Made by a program: the position numbers and the translations under genes. From Nocardia brasiliensis ATCC 700358 (GTDB lineage: Bacteria > Actinomycetota > Actinomycetes > Mycobacteriales > Mycobacteriaceae): a stretch of 64,000 nt of DNA. Positions 1-8,041 of the stretch are shown in pieces. Location: NCBI RefSeq assembly GCF_000250675.2, contig NC_018681.1, forward strand, positions 2,666,001 to 2,730,000, given 5' to 3'. The number at the start of each line of letters is the position of its first letter. Position 1 is the stretch's first letter. Under the pieces are notes generated by a model. The model had not been told where the DNA came from and searched no databases. It saw only the letters and a program-made list of their open reading frames with translations.

Positions 1-45
1 GCTAGATCTGCTAGATCTCCAAAAGACGCGTGAAGGGATCCTTCC

Positions 46-900
46 ATGCCGCTGACTCCAGCCGATGTGCACAACGTCGCGTTCAGCAAACCGCCGATCG
101 GGAAGCGCGGCTACAACGAGGATGAGGTCGACGCCTTCCTGGATCTCGTCGAGCAGGAACTCTCGCGTCTGATCGAGGAGAACGCCGATCTGCGCCAGCG
201 GGTCGCCGAACTCGACGCAGAACTGGCTGATGCCAAGAAGAATCGCGGCCCCGCGGTTCCGGCCAACGTGAAAGCGCCTGTGCAGCAGGCGCCGCCGCCG
301 CCCGAGCCGATCAAGCCGCCGGTGCAGGTGGCCCCGCCCGCGCCGATGCCCGCGCCCGCCCCGCCGAAGGACGCGCCCGGTGCGGACGCGAACCTGCAGG
401 CCGCCAAGGTGCTCAGCCTCGCGCAGGAAATGGCCGACCGGCTCACCAGTGACGCCAAGGTGGAGGCGGAGAACCTCCTGTCGAACGCGCGGGCAAACTC
501 CGAGCGTCTCGTCGGTGACGCCCGGACCCGCTCCGAGGGCATGATCGCCGATGCCCGCCAGAAGGCCGACGCGATGCTGTCGGACGCGCAGTCGCGCTCG
601 GACAACCAGCTGCGCCAGGCCAAGGAGAAGGCCGACGCCCTGCAGGCCGACGCCGAGCGCAAGCACACCGAGATCATGGCGACCATCACCCAGCAGCGCA
701 GCGTGCTGGAGAGCCGGATCGAGCAGCTCAAGACGTTCGAGCGGGAGTACCGGGTGCGGCTGAAGTCCTACCTGGAATCGCAGCTCGAGGAGCTGGAGAA
801 CCGCGGTTCGGCGGTGCCGGTCGACGGTGGCGAGGCGTTCGCGGACGCCAACACCGCCAACAACCTGCAGCCGGCCACGTTTGCCAAGGGTGGCAAGTAA
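46..900 (+). CDS. wag31: DivIVA/Wag31 polar growth scaffold
   Basis: 284-residue DivIVA homologue that marks the cell poles and recruits the peptidoglycan and mycolate elongation machinery in Mycobacteriales. The N-terminal membrane-binding segment (MPLTPADVHNVAFSKPPIGK, then GYNEDEVDAFLD) is nearly identical in wording to mycobacterial Wag31. Residues 28-60 form the first coiled coil; residues 80-112 are a Pro/Ala/Val-rich linker; residues 120-250 are a long heptad-rich coiled coil with repeated ADA-x-S/E-R units. The start follows an AAGGGA ribosome site at 33-38. Upstream is a tandem GCTAGATCT GCTAGATCT (1-18) whose role is unknown. Identity is secure from the full-length match to the family. 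Confidence 0.97.
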   Translation: MPLTPADVHNVAFSKPPIGKRGYNEDEVDAFLDLVEQELSRLIEENADLRQRVAELDAELADAKKNRGPAVPANVKAPVQQAPPPPEPIKPPVQVAPPAPMPAPAPPKDAPGADANLQAAKVLSLAQEMADRLTSDAKVEAENLLSNARANSERLVGDARTRSEGMIADARQKADAMLSDAQSRSDNQLRQAKEKADALQADAERKHTEIMATITQQRSVLESRIEQLKTFEREYRVRLKSYLESQLEELENRGSAVPVDGGEAFADANTANNLQPATFAKGGK

Positions 901-947
901 GCCGCTCATCCTGAGCACGCGCCACCCGGCATGCCTTGGGGGTCACC

Positions 948-1148
948 ATGCTCGTCTTGACGCTTGTCCTTGCCGCTGTCGGATTCGCACTACTGGTCAC
1001 CGCGCTGACCACCGGATCGGTGATCTGGGCGTGGGGCTGCATTCTGGTGTGCGTACTCGGCGCGGTGCTGCTCCTGGTCAGTGCCCTGTCTATGCGGCGG
1101 CCGGACGGAGATTCGCCTCCGCCTCCCGGGCGCCACGCCAAACGGTGA
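948..1148 (+). CDS. Small two-helix membrane protein
   Basis: 66 residues from ATG 948, preceded by GGGGG at 938-942; a TTG at 936 is an upstream alternative. Two hydrophobic helices (about residues 1-20 and 25-45) are followed by a short basic, Pro-rich tail (RRPDGDSPPPPGRHAKR) likely to be cytoplasmic. It lies 47 bp after wag31 and probably shares its transcript. A small membrane protein in the same neighbourhood of M. tuberculosis wag31 (Rv2144c) is a likely counterpart, but I cannot confirm homology by eye. Function unknown; a role near the pole is only suggested by position. Confidence 0.7.
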   Translation: MLVLTLVLAAVGFALLVTALTTGSVIWAWGCILVCVLGAVLLLVSALSMRRPDGDSPPPPGRHAKR

Positions 1149-1193
1149 GGGAGCGCCGTCCAAGGGTTTGACCGTACTGGCTAGAATCAAACA

Positions 1194-1396
1194 TGAACAT
1201 GGTGTGGATCCGGTCATCACCGGGGAGCCTTCGGAAGAACAGCGCACGCCGCGCCCAGTAGAACCGAACGGGTGAGCCCGTCACAGCTCACAACGAGAGG
1301 TCCGGCAGTTCGCCGCCGGGCAAGCGGGGTGGTACCGCGGTATCGACGCACCGGGCGTCGGCATCGTCCCCGTGCCAACGACAAGGCACGAGGAGA
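1194..1396 (+). promoter_or_regulatory. T-box riboswitch of ileS (Ile specifier, translational type)
   Basis: The leader between a TAGAAT -10 box (1182-1187) and ileS has the short Stem I typical of actinobacterial ileS T-boxes. The specifier codon ATC (Ile) at 1216-1218 sits in the context CCGGTCATCACCGGGGAG, and the conserved T-box GGGTGGTACCGCG lies at 1327-1339. TGGT (1330-1333) would pair with the ACCA end of uncharged tRNA-Ile. The ileS ribosome site GAGGAG (1390-1395) lies just downstream, so control is expected to be by ribosome-site sequestration rather than termination. The mechanism is inferred from the class; the motifs are seen directly. Confidence 0.9.
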
Positions 1397-1406
1397 CGTA
1401 TCCGCG

Positions 1407-4400
1407 ATGGCGGACCAAACTTCCAGCAACAGTGCGTACCCCCGCGTCGACCTCGGTGTCGCCGGGTCTTCGTTCCCCGAGATGGAACGCCGCGTGCTAG
1501 ACGCATGGGCGGCCGCCGACACCTTCCGTGCGAGCATCGAAAACCGTTCCGGGGCAGTGACTTCGGGTTCCGCACCGGCCGCGGAGTTCGTCTTCTACGA
1601 CGGCCCGCCCTTTGCCAACGGTCTGCCACATTACGGGCATTTGCTCACCGGATACGTCAAAGACTTGATCCCGCGTTTCCAGACGATGCGCGGCAAGCGC
1701 GTCGATCGCCGTTTCGGCTGGGACTGTCACGGATTGCCCGCGGAAATCGAGGCGGAAAAGCAGCTCGGTATCACGGACAAATCACAGATCGACGCAATGG
1801 GTCTGGCCGAATTCAACGCCGCCTGCAAATCGTCGGTGCTGCGCTACACCGGTGAATGGCGCGACTACGTCACCCGGCAGGCACGCTGGGTCGACTTCGA
1901 CAACGACTACAAGACCCTCGATCTCGACTTCATGGAGTCGGTCATGTGGGCGTTCCGGACATTGCACGAGAAGGGTCTGATCTACCAGGGCTTCCGGGTG
2001 CTGCCCTACAGCTGGTACGAGCAGACGCCGCTGTCGAATCAGGAGACCCGCCTCGACGACGCGTACAAGATGCGCCAGGATCCGGCGGTCACCGTCGACA
2101 TGGTGCTGCGCGTGCCCGCCGACCATCCGCTGCACGCGCTCGACGGCGTGAACGCGTTGATCTGGACCACGACGCCGTGGACGCTGCCGTCGAACCTCGC
2201 GATCGCGGTGCACCCCGACGTCCGCTACGTGCACCTGCGCGCCGCCGACGGCAAGCGCTATCTGCTGGCGGCCGAACGCGTGTCGCACTACAGCCGCGAA
2301 TTCGGTGATGCGCCCGAGGTACTCGGCGAGTACGACGGCGCCGCACTGGTCGGCCTGTCCTACGCACCGCCGTTCGACTTCTTCCTCGGCCACCCGCACG
2401 CGCACCGGGTGCTCAGCGCGGACTACGTGACCACCGACTCCGGCACCGGAATCGTGCACCTCGCACCGGCTTTCGGTGAGGAGGACATGGATGTCGCCAC
2501 CGCCAACGGCATCGAGATCGTGCAACCGCTCGATCCCGGCGGCAAGTTCACCTCGATGGTGCCGCCGTACGAGGGCCTGATGGTGTTCGACGCCAACCCG
2601 GTGATCATCAAGGACCTCAAGGCCGCCGGAAAGCTGTTGCGGCACGAGACGATCGAGCACTCCTACCCGCACAGCTGGCGCTCCGGGCAGCCGCTGATCT
2701 ACATGGCCGTGCCGTCCTGGTTCGTCGCGGTCACCAAGTTCCGTGACCGGATGGTCGAGCTGAACAAGCAGATCACCTGGGTGCCCGAGCACATCAGGGA
2801 CGGCCAGTTCGGCAAGTGGCTCGAGGGCGCGCGGGACTGGAACATCAGCCGCAATCGCTACTGGGGCAGCCCGATTCCGGTCTGGATGTCCGACGATCCG
2901 GCCTACCCGCGGATGGACGTCTACGGCTCGCTGGACGAACTGGAGCGTGACTTCGGCGTGCGCCCGGCCGACCTGCACCGGCCGATGATCGATGAGCTCA
3001 CCCGGCCGAATCCCGATGACCCGACCGGCAAGTCGACCATGCGCCGGGTGCCGGAGGTGCTCGACTGCTGGTTCGAGTCGGGCTCGATGCCGTTCGCCCA
3101 GGTGCACTATCCGTTCGAGAACAAGGAGTGGTTCGACAGTCACTTCCCCGGTGACTTCATCGTCGAGTACAACGGCCAGACCCGCGGCTGGTTCTACACG
3201 CTGCACGTGCTCGCCACCGCGCTCTTCGACAGCCACGCCTTCAAAACCGTTGCCGCGCACGGCATCGTGCTCGGTGACGACGGCCTGAAGATGAGCAAGT
3301 CGAAGGGCAACTACCCGAACGTCAACGAGGTGTTCGACCGCGATGGCTCGGACGCGATGCGTTGGTTCCTGATGAGCTCGCCGATCCTGCGCGGCGGCAA
3401 CCTCATCGTGACCGAGCGCGGCATCCGCGAGGGCGTCAGCCACGCGCTGCGGCCGCTGTGGAACGCGTGGACCTTCCTGCAGCTCTACGCCTCGAAGCCG
3501 GGCACGTGGCGCATCGATTCGCCGCACGTGCTGGATCGCTACATCCTGGCGAAGCTGGCGCAGACGCGCGACGTGATGACCGAGGCGCTCGAGGCCTACG
3601 ACATCGCGGGCGCCTGTGAGGAACTGCGCGGTTTCGCCGACGCGCTCACCAATTGGTATGTGCGCCGGTCGCGTTCGCGGTTCTGGAGCGAGGACGCCGA
3701 TGCGGTGGACACGCTGCACACGGTGCTCGAGGTGGTCACCCGGCTGGCCGCACCGCTGCTCCCACTGGTCAGCGAAGTCATCTGGCGCGGGCTCACCGGC
3801 GGCGAGTCGGTGCACCTGGCGGACTGGCCGAAGGAGGGCGAGCTGGCGAGCGACCCCGAACTGGTCGCCGCGATGGACGAGGTGCGGGTGGTGTGCTCCA
3901 CCGTGCTGAGCCTGCGCAAGGCGCAGAACCTGCGCGTGCGGTTGCCGTTGGCCGAGGTGACCATCGCGGCCGCCGACGCCGAGCGGTTGACGCCGTACGC
4001 GGACATCATCGCCGACGAGGTCAACGTCAAGAAGGTGGATCTGACCACCGACGTCGCCGTGCACGGTCGCTTCGAACTGGTCGTGAACGCCCGGGCCGCG
4101 GGCCCGCGGCTCGGCAAGGACGTGCAGACGGTGATCAAGGCGGTGAAGGCGGGCGAGTGGTCCGAGTCCGCCGACGGTGTCGTCACCGCCGCCGGAATCG
4201 CGCTGCTCCCTGAGGAATACACGCAGCGACTGGTCGCCGCCGAACCCGAGTCCACCGCCGCGCTGCCCGGCAACGCGGGCCTGGTGGTGCTGAACTCGGT
4301 GGTCACCGAGGAACTGGAGGCCGAGGGCTGGGCCCGCGACCTCATCCGCGACCTGCAGGAGACCAGGAAGTCGGCCGGCCTGGACGTCTCCGACAGGATC

Positions 4401-4562
4401 ACGGTGGTGCTCGAGGTCCCGGCCGAGCGCAAGGCGTGGGCGGAAACCCATCGCGATCTGATCGCCGGTGAAATCCTCGCCACCACACTGGCTTTCGGTG
4501 ACGCGGGTGCCACGGCCGCCGACCTCGTCGGTGGCGTACGCGCGCAGGTCGCCAAGGCCTGA
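1407..4562 (+). CDS. ileS: Isoleucyl-tRNA synthetase
   Basis: 1051-residue class Ia synthetase that charges tRNA-Ile in the cytoplasm. The HIGH-type signature is HYGH within PPFANGLPHYGHLLTGY near the N terminus, and KMSKSKGN follows the editing (CP1) insertion. The C-terminal anticodon-binding region is complete. ATG 1407 is chosen because GAGGAG lies 11 nt upstream; reading could open at 1272 but that would translate through the T-box. Length and motifs fit the long eukaryote-like IleRS type found in actinobacteria, a type often less sensitive to mupirocin (family knowledge, not tested here). Confidence 0.98.
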   Translation: MADQTSSNSAYPRVDLGVAGSSFPEMERRVLDAWAAADTFRASIENRSGAVTSGSAPAAEFVFYDGPPFANGLPHYGHLLTGYVKDLIPRFQTMRGKRVDRRFGWDCHGLPAEIEAEKQLGITDKSQIDAMGLAEFNAACKSSVLRYTGEWRDYVTRQARWVDFDNDYKTLDLDFMESVMWAFRTLHEKGLIYQGFRVLPYSWYEQTPLSNQETRLDDAYKMRQDPAVTVDMVLRVPADHPLHALDGVNALIWTTTPWTLPSNLAIAVHPDVRYVHLRAADGKRYLLAAERVSHYSREFGDAPEVLGEYDGAALVGLSYAPPFDFFLGHPHAHRVLSADYVTTDSGTGIVHLAPAFGEEDMDVATANGIEIVQPLDPGGKFTSMVPPYEGLMVFDANPVIIKDLKAAGKLLRHETIEHSYPHSWRSGQPLIYMAVPSWFVAVTKFRDRMVELNKQITWVPEHIRDGQFGKWLEGARDWNISRNRYWGSPIPVWMSDDPAYPRMDVYGSLDELERDFGVRPADLHRPMIDELTRPNPDDPTGKSTMRRVPEVLDCWFESGSMPFAQVHYPFENKEWFDSHFPGDFIVEYNGQTRGWFYTLHVLATALFDSHAFKTVAAHGIVLGDDGLKMSKSKGNYPNVNEVFDRDGSDAMRWFLMSSPILRGGNLIVTERGIREGVSHALRPLWNAWTFLQLYASKPGTWRIDSPHVLDRYILAKLAQTRDVMTEALEAYDIAGACEELRGFADALTNWYVRRSRSRFWSEDADAVDTLHTVLEVVTRLAAPLLPLVSEVIWRGLTGGESVHLADWPKEGELASDPELVAAMDEVRVVCSTVLSLRKAQNLRVRLPLAEVTIAAADAERLTPYADIIADEVNVKKVDLTTDVAVHGRFELVVNARAAGPRLGKDVQTVIKAVKAGEWSESADGVVTAAGIALLPEEYTQRLVAAEPESTAALPGNAGLVVLNSVVTEELEAEGWARDLIRDLQETRKSAGLDVSDRITVVLEVPAERKAWAETHRDLIAGEILATTLAFGDAGATAADLVGGVRAQVAKA

Positions 4563-4573
4563 GCCGGTCATCG

Positions 4574-4608
4574 CGGCAGGACAGGACCGGCACCGTCCTG
4601 TCCTGCCG
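4574..4608 (+). terminator. Terminator hairpin after ileS
   Basis: Perfect 14-bp stem CGGCAGGACAGGAC / GTCCTGTCCTGCCG with a 7-nt loop, 12 bp after the ileS stop. No U-tract follows, as is usual in high-GC actinobacteria. It could also stop leftward transcripts from the 4614-5191 genes. Confidence 0.8.
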
Positions 4609-4613
4609 TGCGG

Positions 4614-4775
4614 TCAGCTCGTCCGGGGCTGCCCGGCGCGGCCCTTCGCGCCGCGGCCCGGGCGGCGCAGTGGGGCAGGGGTGTGGTTGTCGAGCGGGGA
4701 GACCGGGTAGGTCTGTTCCTCGTGGCGCTCGTCGCGACGTTCGTAGTGGGTCGTGACCGCCTTGTACGCGCCCAT
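4614..4775 (-). CDS. Possible 53-aa protein coupled to the SnoaL-like gene
   Basis: Reading leftward, ATG 4773-4775 shares one base with the TGA stop of the upstream SnoaL-like gene (TGATG), a typical coupling arrangement. The frame runs MGAYKAVTTHYERRDERHEE and then a Pro/Arg-rich tail ending QPRTS. Nearly every codon ends in G or C, as in real genes here, and the ORF stops just before the ileS terminator hairpin. The product is small, basic and probably disordered, and I do not recognise it. It may be a non-coding tail; the codon bias and coupling are the arguments for it. Confidence 0.45.
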   Translation of the reverse strand: MGAYKAVTTHYERRDERHEEQTYPVSPLDNHTPAPLRRPGRGAKGRAGQPRTS

Positions 4776-5191
4776 CAGGCGGGCGCCATCAACTGCTGCA
4801 TGATCGCGGCCATGTCCAGCCAGACGTTCTCCCGGCTGATCTTGTCGCCGCGGATCTCGCAGACGTGCAGGATCCGGAAGTCGATGGCCCGGTTGCCGCC
4901 GGGGATGCCCATGAACTCGCCGGTGGCCCTGCCGTACCAATGGGATTCGTCGACGAAGAAGTCCTCGCCGTAGTAGCGGTGGACGCTTTCCATCTTGTCT
5001 TCCTTGATCGCCGCGAACAGTGCCCGGTAGCGCTCGGCGATCGCGGCCGGTTCGTGCAGGATGCCCTGCGGATCGCCGACCGCGTCGTGCTCGACGTCCG
5101 CGGCGAGCGTGTCCATGATCGCGTCGACGTCGTTCGCGGCCTCGGCCGCGCAGTGCCGCTCGAACAGCTCGTCCATCTCTTCACGTGTCAT
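4775..5191 (-). CDS. SnoaL-like / NTF2-fold protein
   Basis: 138 residues with the NTF2-like fold signature: an N-terminal helix (MTREEMDELFERHCAAEAAN), a DTLAADVEHDAVG strand region, and the late motif FRILHVCEIRGDKISRENVW typical of SnoaL-like ester cyclases and steroid-isomerase-like proteins. ATG 5191 is preceded by GGAGGG (5198-5203), so an upstream start at 5245 is rejected. It is divergent from the TetR gene at 5233 across a short shared control region, which suggests it is that regulator's target. Substrate unknown; many family members are not enzymes. Confidence 0.8.
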   Translation of the reverse strand: MTREEMDELFERHCAAEAANDVDAIMDTLAADVEHDAVGDPQGILHEPAAIAERYRALFAAIKEDKMESVHRYYGEDFFVDESHWYGRATGEFMGIPGGNRAIDFRILHVCEIRGDKISRENVWLDMAAIMQQLMAPA

Positions 5192-5204
5192 GCCGTGCCC
5201 TCCA

Positions 5205-5263
5205 GAAAGTGAGAATCTGCTATCGTGGTGAGATGACTTTCTCACGGCGAGATGAGATTCTCA
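5205..5263. promoter_or_regulatory. Shared operator region of the TetR/SnoaL divergon
   Basis: Inverted half-sites flank the TetR start: GTGAGAA (5209-5215) with TTCTCAC (5239-5245), and TGAGAATCT (5210-5218) with AGATTCTCA (5255-5263). The repeats overlap the likely promoters of both genes, so autoregulation by the TetR protein is likely (inference). Confidence 0.55.
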
Positions 5264-5883
5264 AGAGTGACCGCGCGAAGAATCAGAAGATGCGGACCCG
5301 CGAGGCGCTGCTCGAGGCCGCGCTGGAACTCGCGCGCAACGGCCACTCACCCTCGATCGCCGAGGTCGCCGAGGCCGCGAAGGTGTCGACCGCGACCGCA
5401 TACCGGTACTTCCCGAATCCGCAGTCGCTGTGGTCGGACATGGCCACCCGTCAAGCCGGATTCGTCGGGCGCTACCCGGACTTCTTCGAGGAACTGCCCG
5501 ACGACGCCGAGGCTCGGATCGAGCGGGTGGTGCGCGAGGTCAGCGGGTTCCAGTTCGAGAACGAGGTGGTGTGGCGCGGGGTGCTGCGCGCGACCCTCGA
5601 TCGCTGGTTCAATCAGGTGGATGTGCCTGAGGCGGAACGGGTTCCGGTCCGCGGGGTGACCCGGCTGGAGATGGCGCGCACGGCGTTGGCCCCGCTGTCG
5701 GACCGGCTCTCGCCCGAGCGGCTGGAGCGGCTGGTGCACGCGGTGACGCTGGTGTTCGGCGTCGAGGCGCTGGTCTCCACCCGCGACACCTGCGGACTGG
5801 ATCCGGCTGCGGCCACCGAGACGATGTGCTGGGCGGCGAAGGGCTTGGTGCGGGCCGCCCTGGCCGAGTCGGAAGATCGTTAA
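5233..5883 (+). CDS. TetR/AcrR family regulator
   Basis: 216-residue TetR-type repressor. The N-terminal helix-turn-helix is at about residues 20-65 (TREALLEAALELARNGHSPS, then IAEVAEAAKVSTATAYRYF), followed by an all-helical ligand domain. ATG 5233 has no strong ribosome site but is the first Met of the DNA-binding domain and lies 41 bp from the divergent SnoaL-like start; an upstream in-frame ATG at 5185 would overlap that gene. The effector is unknown. The likely targets are itself and the 5191-4614 genes. Confidence 0.88.
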   Translation: MTFSRRDEILKSDRAKNQKMRTREALLEAALELARNGHSPSIAEVAEAAKVSTATAYRYFPNPQSLWSDMATRQAGFVGRYPDFFEELPDDAEARIERVVREVSGFQFENEVVWRGVLRATLDRWFNQVDVPEAERVPVRGVTRLEMARTALAPLSDRLSPERLERLVHAVTLVFGVEALVSTRDTCGLDPAAATETMCWAAKGLVRAALAESEDR

Positions 5884-5899
5884 GGTGTGTCGCTACGGC

Positions 5900-5913
5900 G
5901 TGATGTAGATCAC
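5900..5913. promoter_or_regulatory. CRP-like binding site
   Basis: GTGATGTAGATCAC, a perfect GTGA-N6-TCAC dyad of the CRP/FNR type, about 250 bp before the NlpC/P60 start. Mycobacterial CRP is known to control cell-wall hydrolase genes such as rpfA, so the context fits, but binding is not shown here. Confidence 0.5.
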
Positions 5914-6160
5914 ATGCTGTAGATTTGCTGAACTGTCATCGCAGGTCCAGGCCTCGCGGCAGAATCGGCAGTGGTGCTGCTGTTGCGGAGAAGTGCTTCT
6001 GGGGCGGCAGTGAGTTCGTGGATTGTCCTACCTGAATCGCGTTGCGCCGGATGCCCGGCGCAGCGGCTGCGGCTCCTACTGGATGGCGCTGCTCGACCTG
6101 GCGTCGACCGGGACCGCCGGATGGTGGCCCGCCCGCCGGGCTGCCGGAAGGGACGAGCAC

Positions 6161-6664
6161 GTGAACAGAAAACCCTTGCGCCGCATCGCTTTCGGATTTC
6201 TCCTGGCGACCGCCGCGACCCTGATCCTGGCCGGTCCCGGCTGGTCGGACACCGGCAGTGCCACCGGCAGCGCCGAATCCCTCTCGGCTTCCGGCTCCGC
6301 GGCGATTCCGCTGCCTAGCTCGCACGGGGTAGGTGCGCTGGCCGCCGCGGTCTCGCAGACCGGGAAGCCCTACGAGTGGGGCGGCACCGGCCCGTTCGCC
6401 TGGGACTGCTCCGGCCTCGTCCAGTGGGCGTTCCGCCAGGTCGGCGTCAATATCCCCCGGACCACCTGGGAGCAGGCCCGAGCCGGCGCACCCGTCCCGT
6501 TCTTCGCGCTCTCGCCGGGCGACGTGGTCGTCCTCAACACCGACGGCTCCCACGTCGGCATCTACGCCGGCTTCGGCCAGATCTTCAACGCCTACGACTG
6601 GGGCGTGCCCGTAGGCCTGAGCCCGCTCCGCCAATTCGACATCTTCGCCATCCGCCGCTTCTGA
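6161..6664 (+). CDS. Secreted NlpC/P60 peptidoglycan hydrolase
   Basis: 167 residues. The N terminus is a signal peptide (NRKPLRRIAFGFLLATAATL, processed near residue 28). The C-terminal NlpC/P60 domain has catalytic Cys83 in WDCSGLVQWAF and His131 in GSHVGIYAG, so it probably cleaves D-Glu to diamino-acid bonds in peptide stems. GTG 6161 follows GGAAGGGA (6145-6152); an upstream ATG at 6023 would add an unlikely cytoplasmic head. A leader of about 240 nt precedes it. It has no SH3 or coiled-coil module, so it is a minimal RipD/RipA-like single-domain enzyme. Confidence 0.88.
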   Translation: MNRKPLRRIAFGFLLATAATLILAGPGWSDTGSATGSAESLSASGSAAIPLPSSHGVGALAAAVSQTGKPYEWGGTGPFAWDCSGLVQWAFRQVGVNIPRTTWEQARAGAPVPFFALSPGDVVVLNTDGSHVGIYAGFGQIFNAYDWGVPVGLSPLRQFDIFAIRRF

Positions 6665-6694
6665 CCCGGCCCGGCGCTGTGCGCACGGGCCGGG
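6665..6694. terminator. Bidirectional terminator hairpin
   Basis: CCCGGCCCG / CGGGCCGGG (9-bp arms, 12-nt loop) directly after the NlpC/P60 stop, between it and the convergent galU. A second weaker pair, CGAAGTCC / GGACTTCG, lies at about 6710-6751. Confidence 0.65.
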
Positions 6695-6759
6695 ACCGGG
6701 CCGCGTCTCGAAGTCCCGTCCGCCGCCACGGTCCAGCCGGCCGGACTTCGGGGCAGGAC

Positions 6760-7647
6760 CTAGCTCGCGGTGTCTTCGGCGAGGGTACGCAGTAGGGGTC
6801 CGTACTGGGGGTTGGCCAGGGCGGAGGCGAACTGGGCGACGAGGTAGTCGGCCGGGTTGCCGGTGTCGTACCAGCGACCGCGGATGACCTGGCCGTAGAC
6901 CGGGTTGTCGGCCGCGTGCACGTTGATCGCGTCGGTGAGATAGACCTCGCCGGTGCGGTGTTCGTACCAGGCGCGAGTCTGGGTGCGCAGTTCCTCGATG
7001 ACGCCGGGGGTCACCACGTAGCCGCCGATCGCGGCGTAATTGGACGGCGCGTCCTCGGGCTTGGGCTTCTCGCGCAGGCCGGTGATGCGCAGCAACCCGT
7101 GGCCCTGGTCGTCGGCGACCACCGGGACGCCGTAGCGCTGCGATTCGGTCGGGTCCATCGGCATCAGGGCGAGCACCGGCGCGCCGGTCTGCTCGTAGGC
7201 GTTGATCAGCTGCTGGGCGCGCGGCACATCGGCGACGAACACGTCGTCCGGCCACAGCACCAGCATCGGCTCGTCGCCGAGATTGCGGGCCGCGTTGAGC
7301 ACCGGGGTGCCGTTGCCGTACGGACCGTGCTGATCCAGGTAGGTGATATGGCCGAGCCGGGACAGCTCGCCGACCTCTTCGACCGCGTCCGCGTAGGCGG
7401 TCTTGCCGTCCGCGCGTAGCTGCGCCACCAGGGCCGGATTCGGCCGGAAGTGGTCCTGGATCAGCGACTTTCCGCTGCTGACCACGATGGTGATGTCGGT
7501 GATGCCGGAGGAGACCAGCTCGCGGACCGTGTGCTCGATGACCGGCTTGTCGCCGACCGGCAGCATCTCCTTCGGGATGGCCTTGGTCAGCGGGAGGAGC
7601 CGGGAACCGATACCGGCGGCCGGGATGACGGCCTTGCGGATCTTCAT
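6760..7647 (-). CDS. galU: UTP-glucose-1-phosphate uridylyltransferase
   Basis: 295 residues; makes UDP-glucose for cell-wall polysaccharides, glycolipids and trehalose synthesis. The nucleotide-binding signature GIGSRLLPLTKAIPKEMLPV is at the N terminus, with the bacterial GalU motifs WPDDVF, GLREKP and the C-terminal GRWYDTGNPADYL. ATG 7647 gives the conventional MKIRKAVIPAAG start; in-frame ATG 7659 and GTG 7662 are possible but lack a ribosome site. A TCACACA-N6-TGTGTGA inverted repeat (7659-7678) overlaps the promoter region. Confidence 0.95.
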   Translation of the reverse strand: MKIRKAVIPAAGIGSRLLPLTKAIPKEMLPVGDKPVIEHTVRELVSSGITDITIVVSSGKSLIQDHFRPNPALVAQLRADGKTAYADAVEEVGELSRLGHITYLDQHGPYGNGTPVLNAARNLGDEPMLVLWPDDVFVADVPRAQQLINAYEQTGAPVLALMPMDPTESQRYGVPVVADDQGHGLLRITGLREKPKPEDAPSNYAAIGGYVVTPGVIEELRTQTRAWYEHRTGEVYLTDAINVHAADNPVYGQVIRGRWYDTGNPADYLVAQFASALANPQYGPLLRTLAEDTAS

Positions 7648-7903
7648 GCGTCCGATCATCACACATCACGCTGTGTGACAACGGCGGTCCCCGCGCTTCG
7701 CCGAATGTTCACCGAGACCGTGTAGTGCCCCTAACTCCGAAGCATATATGCAGGTCACAGGCTCGAGGGGCGGTTGCCGCGAGTCCGGGGCCGGTCCGGG
7801 TCCGTGCGCGGATCTCTACAGGAAACTAATGGCTAGCGCACAGTGACCTGACAGCGTCGGCGCCTGCCCGGAGTTGTCGGTGGGCGGGCGTAGATTTCGA
7901 GCC

Positions 7904-8041
7904 GTGAGTACGGACAAGGCGACGGCCACGCAGATTCCCGCCCAACTCGAGCCGCTGGCCCTGCGCGCCAGGGCGATGTGCGCGGCGGTGCTGGCCGCCG
8001 GGATACCCGAGGCGAGGAAACCTTCGGCGAAACCCCGGTGA
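7904..8041 (+). CDS. Possible 45-aa leaderless ORF overlapping the dinB start
   Basis: GTG 7904 follows a TAGATT box (7891-7896) by 7 nt, the spacing of leaderless actinobacterial transcripts. The frame (STDKATATQIPAQLEPLALR, then ARAMCAAVLAAGIPEARKPS) ends with TGA 8039-8041, sharing GTGA with dinB's GTG start. No homologue is recognised. It may be a regulatory upstream ORF or a degenerate gene; translational coupling to dinB is inferred from the overlap. Confidence 0.45.
   Translation: MSTDKATATQIPAQLEPLALRARAMCAAVLAAGIPEARKPSAKPR

Noticed and set aside
1..18. Tandem GCTAGATCT as a mobile-element end or operator
   Set aside because: Only two 9-bp units at the window edge; nothing else supports an element.
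1272..1406. 45-codon N-terminal extension of IleRS
   Set aside because: It would translate through the T-box; the ribosome site GAGGAG supports ATG 1407.
1782..4571. Very long open frame antisense to ileS (about 929 codons)
   Set aside because: High-GC antisense shadow: low-complexity Arg/His/Val-rich translation, no domain, and the sense strand is a secure gene.
5914..6160. c-di-AMP (ydaO-type) riboswitch before the NlpC/P60 gene
   Set aside because: Such riboswitches often precede cell-wall hydrolases in actinobacteria, but the conserved GGGGAA and related core motifs are not visible; only a GC hairpin is.
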